Part shown: one piece after another, positions 1-11,253 of the stretch
Position numbering within the stretch: position 1 is the stretch's first letter
Layout of the letters: each line of letters begins with the position of its first letter
Source of the DNA: Limnanthes douglasii subsp. nivea
Taxonomy: Eukaryota; Streptophyta; Magnoliopsida; Brassicales; Limnanthaceae
DNA length: 64,000 nucleotides
Direction of reading: 5' to 3'
Assembly (NCBI GenBank): GCA_036936605.1
Contig: JAUPFV010000005.1
Coordinates: 158,984,183-159,048,182, forward strand
Notes under the pieces: generated by a model
Databases searched by the model: none
Told to the model about the DNA's origin: nothing
The model's input: the letters and a program-made list of their open reading frames with translations, nothing else
Program-made: the position numbers and the translations under genes

Positions 1-1030
1 GTAAAGTAATGCAATCAATTTATTGTCCAAAAATCCATAATATACAAACTTACAAAAAGAAAAATGACTCTAAGGTATGGAAAATGATTCCAAAATCAAG
101 AGACTTAGCTGATAAGTTAATATTATGGTCTCGTGGAAAAGGTAATATTGACTTTTAGGTTGACAAATGGAGTTATAACCACCCTTTAATTACTCTTACA
201 ATAAATGAAAACAATTCATGTTATAAACAAGTTAAAATAAATTAGCCCCCAAGGGGTAGCCGAGTTGGTTGAGTAGGCATGCTTGTGACCAAAGGTCATG
301 AGTTCGAGTCCCTCTACATACGCTTTCTCGATTGAGCCTGTCACCTTGTGTGGTTTACCTTCTAGCGTTGGTGTGTAGGCTATTGCGTCAGACTGTGGGT
401 TTACCTTGTGCGCACTCATTGCACTCTGAGTAGCGGCTACGGGTTCCCTCAGAAAAAAAAGTTAAAGTAAATGAATTATGGTAATAATGAATGAAATATA
501 GGAAAACTTAGCAACAATGTTCTAGAATATGATATAAACAGAATACATAAGATTTATCTTAAATAGGAAGACATTATGTTATGGACAATTTCTTAAAATG
601 GAAAATTTTGTTTACAAGAAAAATGGAATCAAATAAGGGTTAAAGACAAAAAAAATCTACATTTTCAATAAAAATTTGGAACAACATTTCTTTGAAGAAA
701 TATTCTTTTAATCTTTGTAGGGTTATAAACAACCCAAACTTAGTAAATTCAATTCTTCAATAGAAGAGATTTCATCTATCAACGAAGTGTCAAAATTGTC
801 CAAATACTGAGACAATAGATCATTTAATTGTTGCATGTCAGAGCTCTTGGAATGTTTGGAAACATTTCGCTCCATTATTTGGAATAATCTCAGATACAAA
901 TATGACTATCAAACATGTTATATCTATTCAGGTTTTTTCAACTTCCAAATCTATACACATTAGGAACATTTTACCATCTTTAATCATTTGGTCGAGATTG
1001 AAGGCTATTATTTTTAAGGATGATGTAAAT
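1..1030 (+). pseudogene. LINE ORF2 3' relic (zf-RVT region)
   Basis: A decayed C-terminal part of a plant non-LTR retrotransposon ORF2, split by a SINE at 245-458. Before the SINE the frame gives LWSRGKGNIDFWVDKW (stop read as W), the usual block upstream of the zf-RVT domain. After it, at about 680-1020, CPNTETIDHLIVACQSSWNVW matches the zinc-binding zf-RVT region (C-x2-C followed by H and C). Several stops and frameshifts make it non-coding. It ends abruptly where the giant inverted repeat starts at 1031. Family assignment rests on these motifs read by eye. Confidence 0.7.
245..458 (+). mobile_element. tRNA-derived SINE, copy 1
   Basis: A 214-bp SINE in the LINE relic. The head is tRNA-like, with an A box (TAGCCGAGTTGG, 257-268) and a B box (GTTCGAGTCC, 302-311) that would form an internal pol III promoter. 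It ends in a short A run. It is flanked by a 16-bp target duplication with two mismatches (229-244 and 459-474; AAGTTAAARTAAATKA). A second copy in opposite orientation lies at about 37655-37796. The head is too diverged and lacks the pairing expected of a functional tRNA, so this is a retroposon rather than a tRNA gene. Confidence 0.85.
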
Positions 1031-2086
1031 TAAAAAGCCAGTTTTTTTAGATTATTTTATTTGGACAAATTGTTACATTAAAACATATTACGTAAAATTT
1101 TAGATATTATATTAATATTAGTTTTAAAAGTAATAGTAAATAAATAATACTAGTTATTTCATATATGAAAAATGTACAATTTATGAAAAAGAAGATTGTA
1201 ATCCAAAAAAAAATGTAATCCCAGAATTTGAAAAGAAAATTTATTACGTGATTTGATGTTTATATAGTTTATTAGGTACGAATATAAAATTAAAATTAAA
1301 AGGAAACTAATAATTTATTTAAATATGGGTACCGTTCAAAATTTAAAATAAATCGCACGAGTAAATCTATAATTTTAAAATTAAGTTCCTTTTATACTCT
1401 TATACTAAAGTTTAATTAATAGCTTTATTTTTTATAATTACTTAGGCTTCTAAATGATGTACTAAATCAATAAGATCGGTCTCGTCTACTTTCTGTAGGT
1501 TTATAATATAAAATATAGATTTTAGTAAAATTTTATTTTAGTTTTATGAACTTGTTTGCTAACCGGAAACCTATAGATTTTAGTAAAATTTCGTTTATTA
1601 ACTTGTTTGCTAACAGGAGATAAGACTACTGAAAATAAAAGGAAAGTAAAATAAAAGTTTTCTAAATCGATGTAATTTTTTTTTCTTAATCAAAAGGATG
1701 CCTTTATTACTAAAATTGAATGATTACGATACAATAAGGACTAGGGACTAATAGAGTAATTAGCCCAATTAGACAATTTGAAAATTTTAAACCAAAGTTC
1801 CCTCCAAAGGAATAATAGAGTAAGTTTGAAAATTTTCCATGATTACTTCATCTTTCTCAATTCTTAAACAGAGTCTTCATCATCCTTGTCGAATGAATCT
1901 TCTGAACAAGACCAGTTTCTCCTCCCACCTTTGTTCCATCCTTCTTTTGTACAGTTCCGAACGTACATGCATTGAAAACAAACCAACAGAATTATCCAGG
2001 CTAATTTGGTAGAATCAATCAGAGCTATGGTAGCCTAGTCCAAGACTTTCAAGGAAAACAATCGCAAGAATATCTGAAGGAGTGTT
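1031..2086. repeat. Left arm of giant inverted repeat
   Basis: About 1.06 kb that matches the reverse complement of 6603-7605 at roughly 93-95% by eye. The inner part (about 1680-2086) is an inverted copy of the LINE RNase H tail, 3' UTR and A-rich end. The outer part (1031 to about 1680) is AT-rich non-LINE DNA. This arm has an extra tandem duplication of about 75 bp near 1560-1640 (ACTTGTTTGCTAAC occurs twice) that the right arm lacks. No coding capacity is seen. Confidence 0.9.
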
Positions 2087-2092
2087 TTTGCA

Positions 2093-2945
2093 GGTACTTA
2101 AAACTGAAGGAGTGTTAGATGATTTTATGATGAGAATCTTGAGATGGAATTCTGATTTCAACAAGAAGTACGAAAATCCAACGGTTCTGACTTGGGTCCA
2201 TTTCTAAAATCTGCCACAATGCCTATATGATACTAACTTGGTTAATTATCTTGCTGATGTTATAGGAACAACTTATGGAGTTGTTGTGCATGAGAAAAAC
2301 AGAGCACACACCAACGTTTGTTATGCGCAAATTGAGATTGATATTTCTAAGAACTTGAAACACAAAATGTGGATTGGATTTGGGATGAAAATTTGATGTT
2401 GGGTCTCCATCATCTATAAAAATGTTCCACCGTATTGCAATTGTTGTTATCGTATTTGTCACAAGTTCTCAGATTGTAAGAAAGTGCCAAACAATGAAGA
2501 TGAAAACATCAAAGATAATACTGGAACTGACAAAAACGAATCCGAAAACCAATTGAAAGAAGCCTCGAGTAATAACGATTCAAGAAACACTCAAATTTTT
2601 AAAGTTTACTAGAGAAAACTTAAGTCTATTGTTACTCAAAAAGATCACGACGAAGAAAATAATGAAAGCAGTAATGAACTGAATCAATATTTACAGTCTT
2701 TACATCAGCAAGTTGAAAGCAGGGATAAACAACCTAACTCTTCACCAAGAGACAGTAAAGAAATCATTGAAGTGCTTGACAAGTTACAACATGATCATTT
2801 GAGAAATGAACTATCAACCACTCACACAGCTGGTCCTTAAAATATAGGAAGTTCCTCTGTTTCTCCTACTTATTCTCCTGAACAAAGTTTTAATGAAGTT
2901 ATCAGCTCTAAACTGAAATATGCAAAACGAAGAAGATCAACATGA
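2093..2945 (+). pseudogene. LINE ORF1 relic (DUF4283 + CCHC knuckle)
   Basis: Degenerate first ORF of a plant L1-type LINE, encoding the RNA-binding nucleocapsid-like protein. At about 2120-2420 the plus strand reads as a DUF4283-type segment (RILRWNSDFNKKY, then NYLADVIGTTYGVVV). It is followed at 2436-2477 by CNCCYRICHKFSDC, a perfect C-x2-C-x4-H-x4-C zinc knuckle. A Ser/Asn/Glu-rich tail follows. In-frame stops (such as after MKI near 2395 and in 2600-2620) rule out a functional protein. It is the 5' part of the LINE whose ORF2 starts near 3006. Confidence 0.7.
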
Positions 2946-3005
2946 AAGTTAACAGTTAAGTTTCTATATTCTGGAGATAGGTTACATAAATCCTATTCTG
3001 ATAAT

Positions 3006-6000
3006 GATCAGAATGATTAGTTGGAATGCTAGGGGTGTGAATAACAAGCCAACTTTGAGAAGGCTCAAGTCAATGATTAGAACTGAAAGCATATTGGTTC
3101 TTGTTATCTAGGAACATATGTCTAAATTTGAGAATTTAAAATAGGTGGTTGATATCCTTGGTTTCAATGAGTGCACTCCTAATTTATCTAATAAGCTTTG
3201 GGTATTCTGGATGGAGGACATCAAAGTTAACATTACTCTTAATATGGATCAATGTCTGCACATGGAAATAGATTATTATGGGATTGAAGAAAGATTCCAC
3301 ATCACTTCAGTCTATGCTAAGTGTAACCGCATCCAAAGAATTGATCTCTAGAAGTGTTTAATGGTTGTTGCTGATCCTAGTAAGGCATGGATATATGCTG
3401 GTGACTTCAATGTCATTTCAGCGCATAAGGAGTAGCTAGGATAAACCTTTAATTGTCAAGCAAGCATGCATAACTTCAATGAAACTATAAGGGCTTGCAA
3501 ACTCAATGATGCTGGGTATGGTGGTTCTAAGTATACCTGGTCCAAAAGAAATAACTGGAGGGGGCTATATCAGGCTCTTATTAATGACAAGTGGATGCAT
3601 ACCTTTCATGACACTCAGGTTTTCCACATGGTCAGAACATGTTTTAACCATGCTCATTTACTTTTAATTGCTAATTTTTCTAATACCACTACTTTAATTC
3701 ATAAAAGAAAGAGTTTTAAGTTCTTAAATATGTGGTCAAATGATGATTTTTTCCAAAGTATTGTTGAGTAGGATTGGAGACAGCCTATTCGTGGTAATCC
3801 TAGCCATATATTCTGGTACAAGTTGAAGAGGCTTAAGACTGTCTTAAAGATTGGAATATGAGGAAGTTTGGGAATGTTTTTGATAATGTTAAAACAACTG
3901 AAGGAAAAGTGAAGGAAATGGAGATTATGTACTACTCCACCAATAATCAGAGCACTAAAGCTAGTTTGGCTAAAGCTAATAGTCTGCATTTACAGGCCCT
4001 TAGAAATGAAGAAATGTTTTGGAACCAGAAGTGTTTTAACAGCTGGTTAAAAAACGATGATGGAAGCTCTAAGCTCTTCTACTCTTATGTTGCTAAGAAA
4101 AGAAAGAAGAATGAGATTAAACGCATAAAGGATGGTGATACTTGGATCCTGAAGCATGAAGACATAGAAAACGCTGCTCCTACCTACTTTAAGTAAATAT
4201 TCGCTTCTAATCCCTATATCAAGAGTGAAGAAGAGTGGATATACTGCAAGACAGAAACTTTGATTGCATTCGTTCAATGGTTACAGATGAAGACAATAAG
4301 GCTCTGCTTAAAAGAACTAAGGAGGATGAAGTCTGGGACAATATCACTAATATGAAAAGTGACACTGCGCCTGACATCAATGGTTTTAATCTTTTTCTTT
4401 TTCAAACATTGCTGGAATACCATTAAAACTTATTCATGTAATTTTATAAATGCATTCCTCAATGGAAACTTCATCCCCACTTGGATTTTTGCTACAAGAA
4501 TTTCTTTAATTCCTAACAAGAATAATCCTAACTGGTGGAATAACTTCAGGCCTATTGGGTTATGTACAATGATTAACAAAATCTTATCATCTCTTATTAA
4601 TCAAAGATTATCTCATATTCTCCTCATAATTGTTTCTAACGTGCAGAGTGCGTTTGTGAAGAGGAGGCTGATCCATGACAATAGATTGATTGCAAATGAG
4701 CTTCTATATGACATCAACAAAAAGCCTAAAGTAGGAAACACCATGATTCAACTGGACATGTCGAAGGCATTCGACAGAATATCTCATCATTTCCTTCTCA
4801 AAGTTCTCCAGTCCTATGGTTTTTGTCCTAAATTCATTAACCTTATTAAGAAAATGATTAGTGATATTCATATTTCTCTACTTATTAATGGCGAAGCTTT
4901 TGATTACTTCTATATAAAGAGAGGATTAACGCAGGGAGACCCACTCTCCCCTAGCCTTTTTATCCTTGGAGAAGAGTTCCTGACTAGAGGAATGTTCAAT
5001 CTTTTTAGCAGTAATCCTAAGATGCAATATGCTACTAGAACTACTCATATGATCCCATGTATTGTATTCGTTGATGACATAATGGTTTCACTAACAGTTT
5101 GTCTACTTCAATTAATAAGCTGAGCAGGTTTCTTGATGATTATCAAAGAATCTCGGGGCAGGCTATAAACAAGCAGAAAACTAAGCTGATAATTTCATCA
5201 AAATATCACCACTCAAGAATCCAAAGCTTGAAGTTGCAAACTGGTTTTGATGTAGACTTTCTGCCTACTTCTCATTCGGGAGTTACTGCCTCAAACAACA
5301 ACAAATGGAAGATCTTCACTCATATACTGAACAAGATAAATGATAGAATTACTGTATTCTAGGCAGAGGAGAGATGGACTTTTAGAAGGATTCTTGTCAT
5401 AATCTTCCATTAATATCTAGTGAAAACAATATCAACTCGTATATGGACGCAAAAGTAAAAACATTTTGGAGGAATAATGCTTGGGATTTCAATGAAATGA
5501 AGTGTCTCTTATCTAAGGAAAGAATTGACATTATCAAAATTTGTTCTGACACCGAAGACACTTTGTGCTGGAATCACTTTAAGGATAGGAACTTCAACAT
5601 GAAGTTAACTTGGAACAGCCTAAGAATCAAACATGCCCATTCAAGCTTGTTCATGAAAATTTGGAATCCAGATATTCCCAGGAAGTTTTCTTTCATTACT
5701 TGGAAGCTTATTCACAACTTTATATCGTTAGATTCAATTATGATGAAGAGACATATTAACTTAGCCTTTAAGTGTATATTCTGTAACAATTGTGAAGACA
5801 AGAATCACCTGTTTGTCAGCTGTAACTTTCCTGGCAGATATGGAACTGGTTTGGTTGCCTTTTCAAAATTAAAATCAATTGTTATATGGTGGTAACTCAC
5901 ATTCTTAGATGATGGTTCTCGTTTTCGAACAAAAAAATTCATGTTACTCATCTAATTCTTCAGGTTATATGCTGGGTGATTTGGAAAGCTAGAAATGCTA

Positions 6001-6672
6001 TTAAGTTTTAGGGGCGTCAATTTAGTACTAAAAATGCTATTGACTTAATCATAAACATCATTAAAGGTATGGATGTATCTAATAAATTAAACTACAAACA
6101 CTGGCCTATTTCTTTTAATGCAGGAGTGACTCTTGGCTGCTCTACAATTGAAAGATATAAATAGCCAATGTACCTGAGATGAATTCCTCCATTGAATACT
6201 AGAATCAAGATTAATGTGGACGGAGCTTGTGCTAGAAATGGAGAATCATGTGGTGGTATCCTGATCAGAAACAGCTCCGGCAAAATTATTCAAGAAACTG
6301 GGATGTTATTTGGAAAGTCTACTCCTATTCTTGCTGAGACAAAAGAACTTCTCGAATGATTAATCATCTGCTACAAGAATAATTGGATTGACGTAAACAT
6401 AGAATCTGATTCGCTGATTCTCATCAGTCAATTGGCTAGGAACTCGAAAACTGGTTTTGAAGATACAAGCTTAAGTGCCTGCAAAAAGCTTATTAGGAAC
6501 AACATGAGTCTGAATCACATTTCTAGGGTCCAGAGCCAAGATACTAATTGGCTGGCAAAATAGACCCTGAAGTGTAAGCAGAAGCATACCTTTAATGAAT
6601 TTAACACTCCTTCAGATCTTCTTGCGATTGTTTTCCTTGAAAGTCTTGGAATAGGCTACCTTAGCTCTGATT
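3006..6672 (+). pseudogene. LINE ORF2 relic: endonuclease, RT, zf-RVT, RNase H
   Basis: All domains of a plant LINE ORF2 are present in order but broken by many stops and frameshifts. The apurinic-type endonuclease starts near 3010 with MISWNARGVNN; its GDFNVI motif is at about 3400, while the expected SDH triad is replaced by FNHAH near 3648. Reverse transcriptase covers about 4230-5360, with RGLTQGDPLSPSLF near 4920 and the catalytic box as FVDD near 5068. The zf-RVT block is at about 5440-5895 (CIFCNNCEDKNHLFVSC). An RNase H of the plant RVT_3 type is at about 6205-6670 (INVDGACARNGESCGG). The last 70 codons lie inside the right inverted-repeat arm. The element cannot transpose by itself. 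Confidence 0.85.
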
Positions 6673-7605
6673 GATTCTACCAAATTAACTTGGATACTTC
6701 TCTTGGTTTGTTTTCAATGCATGTACGTTCAGAACTGTACAAAAGAAGGAGGGAACAAAGGTGGGAGGAGAAACTGGTCTTGTTCGGAAGATCCATTCGA
6801 CAACGATGATGAAGACTCTGTTTAAGAATTGAAAAAGATGAAGTAATCATGAAATTTTTTCAAACTTACTCTATTATTCATTTGGAGGGAACTTTGGTTT
6901 CAAATTTTCAAATTGTCTAATTGGGCTAATTACTCTATCAGTCCCTAGTCCTTATTTTATTGTAATCGTTCAATTTTAGTAATAAATGTATCCTTTTGAT
7001 TAAGAAAAAAAATTACATCGGTTTAGAAAACTTTTATTTTACTTTCCTTTTACTAAAATCTATAGGTTTCCGGTTAGCAAACAAGTTCATAAAACTAAAA
7101 GGAAATTTTACTAAAATCTATATTTTATATTATAAACCTAGAGAAAGTAGACCAGACCGACCTTATTGATTTAGTACATCATTTAGAAGCCTAAGTAATT
7201 ATGAAAAATAAAGCTATTAATTAAACTTTAGTATGAGAGTATAAAAGGAACTTAATTTTAAAAATGATAGATTTACTCGTGCGATTTATTTTAAATGTTG
7301 AACGGTACCCATATTTTAATAAATTATTAGTTTCCTTTTAATTTTAATTTTATATTCGTACCTAATAAACTATATAAACATCAAATCACGTAATAAATTT
7401 TATTTTCAAATTCTGGGATTAATTTTTTTTGGATTACAATCTTCTTTTTCATAAATCGTACATGTTTCATATATGAAATAACTAGTATTATTTATGTACT
7501 ATTACTTTTAAAACTAATATTAATATAATATCTAAAATTTTACGTAATATGTTTTAATGTAACAATTTGTCCAAATAAAATAATCTAAAAAAAACTAGCT
7601 TTTTA
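6603..7605. repeat. Right arm of giant inverted repeat
   Basis: Partner of 1031-2086. It holds the sense-oriented LINE RNase H tail, the LINE 3' UTR and its A-rich end (AAGAAAAAAAA, about 7002-7012), then about 590 bp of AT-rich flank. The outer termini are TAAAAAGC (1031) and GCTTTTTA (7605). No convincing target duplication surrounds the pair. The arms therefore look like an inverted duplication of LINE 3' end plus flank, although a transposon with long terminal inverted repeats is not excluded. Confidence 0.9.
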
Positions 7606-7954
7606 TAGATGATTAGTTACATTTAACAAACTTTGTTAGTTATGTGGATATTTCACCCCACTTTATTACTTTGTACAAACTAATTTCTTAAAATTTACAT
7701 ATACAGTTATTTGTCTTTAGATTTTACACCAAACATCACGCATACATCATAAAATAATCATTTTACATATTGTAAAGTAATTATTTTTAATCTTTATTTA
7801 TTTATATCCTCATCGATAGTCCTGCAAAAAAAATTAAGAAGGATTAAAAGATTTTGTAGTGAACACATCTATGTTTTCTCGATTGTACCAGTGATTTTAG
7901 CTAAATTCTAACCTATGACATCTAAAACTTACAGTGACGACTTCACTTTCAAAA
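7606..7954. other. AT-rich stretch, no gene seen
   Basis: Between the right inverted-repeat arm and its diverged third copy. It may contain the continuation of the LINE relic interrupted at 1030, but no motif decides this. Confidence 0.4.
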
Positions 7955-8400
7955 AAGAATAGATTAAACCGATCTTATTGATTTATTAGATTATTTGAAA
8001 GCATAAATAATTATAAAAAACTACAAAAATTTAATATTAAAAGTATAAAATCAACTTAACTTAACAAAAATTACAAAAAATTAATAGTAAAATGTATTTT
8101 AAAATTTTGCACTCTACCCATCTTTAAATAAATTATTAGATTCTTTTTAATTTTTATTTTATATTTACACCTAATAAATTATAAAAATATTGAAGTACAT
8201 AATCAAAATTTATTTTCAAAACTAATTATAACTTTGAAATTTAGGATTGCAAATTTTTTTTTTTAAATTGTACATTTCTTTACATGTTAAATAATTATTA
8301 TTATTTTATAGTTTTAGAAATTAATATTGATATAATATTTAAATATTAAATTATATAATACATTTTAATATTTTGATTTATCAAATTAAATAAATATATT
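7955..8400 (+). repeat. Diverged third copy of the arm flank sequence
   Basis: This AT-rich segment aligns with 7160-7600 in the same orientation, with many substitutions and small gaps. Shared landmarks in order are a TTATTGATTTA block, TTTAAATAAATTATTAG, TTTATATT(T/C)(A/G)(C/T)ACCTAATAAA and AATATAATAT. The non-LINE part of the inverted repeat is therefore itself a repeated sequence, first duplicated in tandem and later copied in inverse orientation. Confidence 0.65.
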
Positions 8401-9395
8401 CAAAAATTTAGACTATATATATTAGTATAACATTTTATCGAAATAGAATAATTGTCTAGAAGTTACATTATATCATAAAATAAATTATCTTCAAATTTTA
8501 CTTACATGTCAAAAGTTGAGGATATCGTATTTTCATATTCTAAAATTAATAAAATTTGCAAGATTCTTTTTATTTTATTTAGTTGGTTTGCAAATAAAAT
8601 ATGTTTTATTTCTTTTATTGTTTCCTACTATAATTATTTTTATAATCTTTATACATTTATGTGCTTCCAGATCAACGGTTTGTGTTGTGTTTCCTCTAAA
8701 ACTTACGATATGAGGTTGTGTCTATCTCGAATACATAGTATTTTTTTAAATCTCCATTTAAAATATTAAATGATTTATATCTCATGATTTTATCCAAGTT
8801 CTGATGAGGAAGAAAAGCCTGAAGTAAAAAGGAAAATGTTATAGTCATAAATAACTATTAGGAATTATAGTGCATGAACGCCCAAGATAAACTCAATCTC
8901 AGTTTTGGTCTCCAATATTCATTGGGAAGAGACTCGGTTGTGCATAATAAGTATTCATGTTCATCATATCCCATACAACAGAGTTTCTGAGCCGAATAGC
9001 TAAACAAACCTTCCAAAATTCAAAACTACAATTTGTAACACACTCCCGTAATGCCACCTCTTTCAGAAACCCATACCCTTAATGATAAAACAAAAAAGTG
9101 ATTTGCACAAGTAAATACATGCACAAAGATCTGCAAACTTCCTCGAAACAATTTTGTAATAGGTAGTAACCAAAACCAAAATTATCTATAGTTGAATGCT
9201 TAAACCCCTTTGATACTTTGATACTTACTGGAAAATCCAAACAAACCAAACCGTTCCACAAGATGCTACAAGTCTAAAACTACTCAAGTCTATTATCACC
9301 CACCGGAAGTTTAAGAGTTCTACGATCGCCAATGGTAATCGACAGACTTTATTCTACAACTAAAGATGCTCGTTTTAAATGCAAACATGAATATT
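8401..9395. other. AT-rich DNA; possible 3' UTR of orphan exon
   Basis: Short open frames at 8506-8769 have composition expected by chance. The half nearest 9395, read on the minus strand, is less AT-rich than its surroundings and follows a stop codon, so it could be the 3' untranslated part of the exon remnant at 9396-9539. Confidence 0.3.
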
Positions 9396-9539
9396 TTACT
9401 TGTGAAGAAACAAAGCCACGATTTTGATTCGCATATCAATTTCAATAGAAACTTGACCAGTACCCTTAAAAGTATGTCTGGGTTCTGCCAATCTTGAAGC
9501 TGCATCTTCCAAACGGGTTCCGGCAAGTTTCCATGGTGA
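9396..9539 (-). pseudogene. Orphan terminal-exon remnant, unrecognised
   Basis: The minus strand has a 47-codon frame ending in TAA (9396-9398). Its residues look protein-like rather than random (WKLAGTRLEDAASRLAEPRH, then TFKGTGQVSIEIDMRI). No upstream exon is obvious: the sequence beyond 9540 is AT-rich with stops. I do not recognise the family. It may be a fragment of a host gene moved by a transposon, with its 3' UTR continuing to about 8820. A different minus frame over the same DNA (9320-9526) is longer but less protein-like. Confidence 0.3.
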
Positions 9540-10067
9540 TTACTATTGATTGTCTCTCTAACCTTTACTTTAGGCTTAGTTTTCTAAAATTATCTGAAGT
9601 CTTATCTTTTAAATTTAGACGTTACTCAGCCAAGAAAAGCGAAAATACATTTAAAAATATCTTAGTTAGGATTCTTTTTTTCATTTGTATATGTTATAAT
9701 TTATAATAGTTTAAAAAAATATTTGTTAAGGATATAGAATATTTAAAATATTGTTTCCAGTACATATTAAAATTTTAACTACAAATATACATATAAAATA
9801 TTCAATTCAATTTTATTTTAAATATATGCTAAAATACCTCTTGCAAAATATTAAAAATATATTAAATATATTAATTCAAAAAAATATCTGCCATTAAATT
9901 TGTTTAAAACATAACATGAAGTACTCGAAATATTTTTGTTAAAATTATTTAAAAGATTAAATATATATTTATATTTATAGTTTTTTTAAAGTAAAGAATA
10001 AAAATATACTTCGCAAACCAAAATGTTACGAGGATGGGAAGAAACAAAAAGAAATCTTATAATACTT
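9540..10067. other. AT-rich stretch, nothing recognised
   Basis: Very AT-rich, with runs such as AAATATATTAAATATATT. No coding, RNA or repeat structure is evident. Confidence 0.4.
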
Positions 10068-10084
10068 AAAGGATAAACCGGAAT

Positions 10085-10802
10085 AACTTTCTGTTAACAG
10101 TCCGGAATAGTTTTCTCCTCTCTTAGCAGAGGTCGGAGCTTTGCTTGACGGGTTGCTAATTTGTAAGAGTAATCAATGGATTAATATTGATATAGAGTCT
10201 AACTGTCAGACTTTGATTAACTTCCTTGCAAATGGTAACTCGTCGTGGTTCCTCAATCCTCTCTTGAAAATCTGCAGAAACCTTACTTCTTCCTCCATGA
10301 TTATGAAGCACATCTCTAGAGTCCAAACCAAGCTGCTGATTGGCTTGCAAAGTGGACTCTGAGATGTAAAGAGAAACCAAATTTCTATCCATTCAATGTT
10401 CTGATTAAGCTTCCATCTATTATTTTGCTTGAAAAGTCTAGGTATGGGTTACTTTTCTAAGCCTGAAGACTACATTGCTGGTAAATTTTTGGATTCTCTT
10501 TCTCTTCTGTTTCTTTTTGCAAGTGCAGGGTTGGAGTTTCATGAAGACATCAAATGGATGTTGCATTGAAGCTAAGTGAAGTTGTTGTTTATTAAAAAGA
10601 GCATGAATCATAATGAAATGTCGAAAATGGAGGTTTAATGGAAGACTAGGATTAAAGATGATGATTTGATTTTCTGAAAATATCGAAGGGAATCACTTGG
10701 CACAAAGACTTGTTTTTTAAATCAATTTGTAATTTAGTCCTTATATTTTGTAACTCTCTTACTTTGAACCTTTCTATTAATAGATTATATTTTGTTAAAA
10801 AA
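10085..10802 (+). mobile_element. 5'-truncated LINE with target duplication
   Basis: A dead-on-arrival LINE copy. It begins inside the RNase H domain (LLAEVGALLDGLLICKSNQW, then INIDIESNCQTLINFL at about 10115-10230), continues through a 3' UTR and ends in an A run. Both sides carry the 17-bp duplication AAAGGATAAACCRGAAT (10068-10084 and 10803-10819, one mismatch), the mark of target-primed reverse transcription. Its RNase H differs clearly from that at 6205-6670, so it comes from another LINE subfamily. Confidence 0.9.
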
Positions 10803-10829
10803 AAAGGATAAACCAGAATTTATCGGACA

Positions 10830-11245
10830 TTGTCCATATATAAACATTTTATGAGAATTAGTTAAGATACGTTCAAATGTAAATTTTAGTAAAATGAACA
10901 TAAGTTATCATTCTAAAATATTTGCTAATAAGACCTATAAATAATGCTTTTATAATAATTAATCAAATTAACGCATCTTTATATTCTAGCGATCCAAAAT
11001 TATCAACTTCAATTGACGTTGTTTATGAAAACGAGAATTATGTTCTCATTAAGATTAGAACAATCTGAAAATCCAAACAAAACAAATGTCAAATTCCAAC
11101 AAAAGCGTCAATATGCCCATCAACAAAGAAACTAAGATGAAAAATTTGAATGGACAACTTAATGCGTAAGCGATCAAATCCCTGAAGACCGAAGAAGACC
11201 TTACAACGCCTCCAACTGAGATCGAGATTTTGTCTCAGGAGTTAA
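10830..11245 (+). other. Unassigned sequence, probably Ty3 5' part
   Basis: Mostly AT-rich, with a protein-like end (SLKTEEDLTTPPTEIEILSQ, about 11175-11240) that runs up to the hAT insertion at 11254. It resumes on the far side at 12636. I infer that it belongs to the same old Ty3 gag region as 12636-14260, without a decisive motif. Confidence 0.3.
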
Positions 11246-11253
11246 GAGAAGAG

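Noticed and set aside
245..316. A tRNA gene, because A and B boxes are present.
   Set aside because: The cloverleaf pairing is poor, the sequence continues into a SINE body with A tail and target duplication, and a second copy exists.
1022..7615. A target duplication (GATGAT on both sides) for the giant inverted repeat.
   Set aside because: The matching hexamer sits at different distances from the two termini and the flanks otherwise disagree.
8506..8769. Two overlapping hydrophobic ORFs.
   Set aside because: AT-rich codons (Phe, Ile, Leu, Tyr) expected by chance, with no start context and inside repeat-rich DNA.
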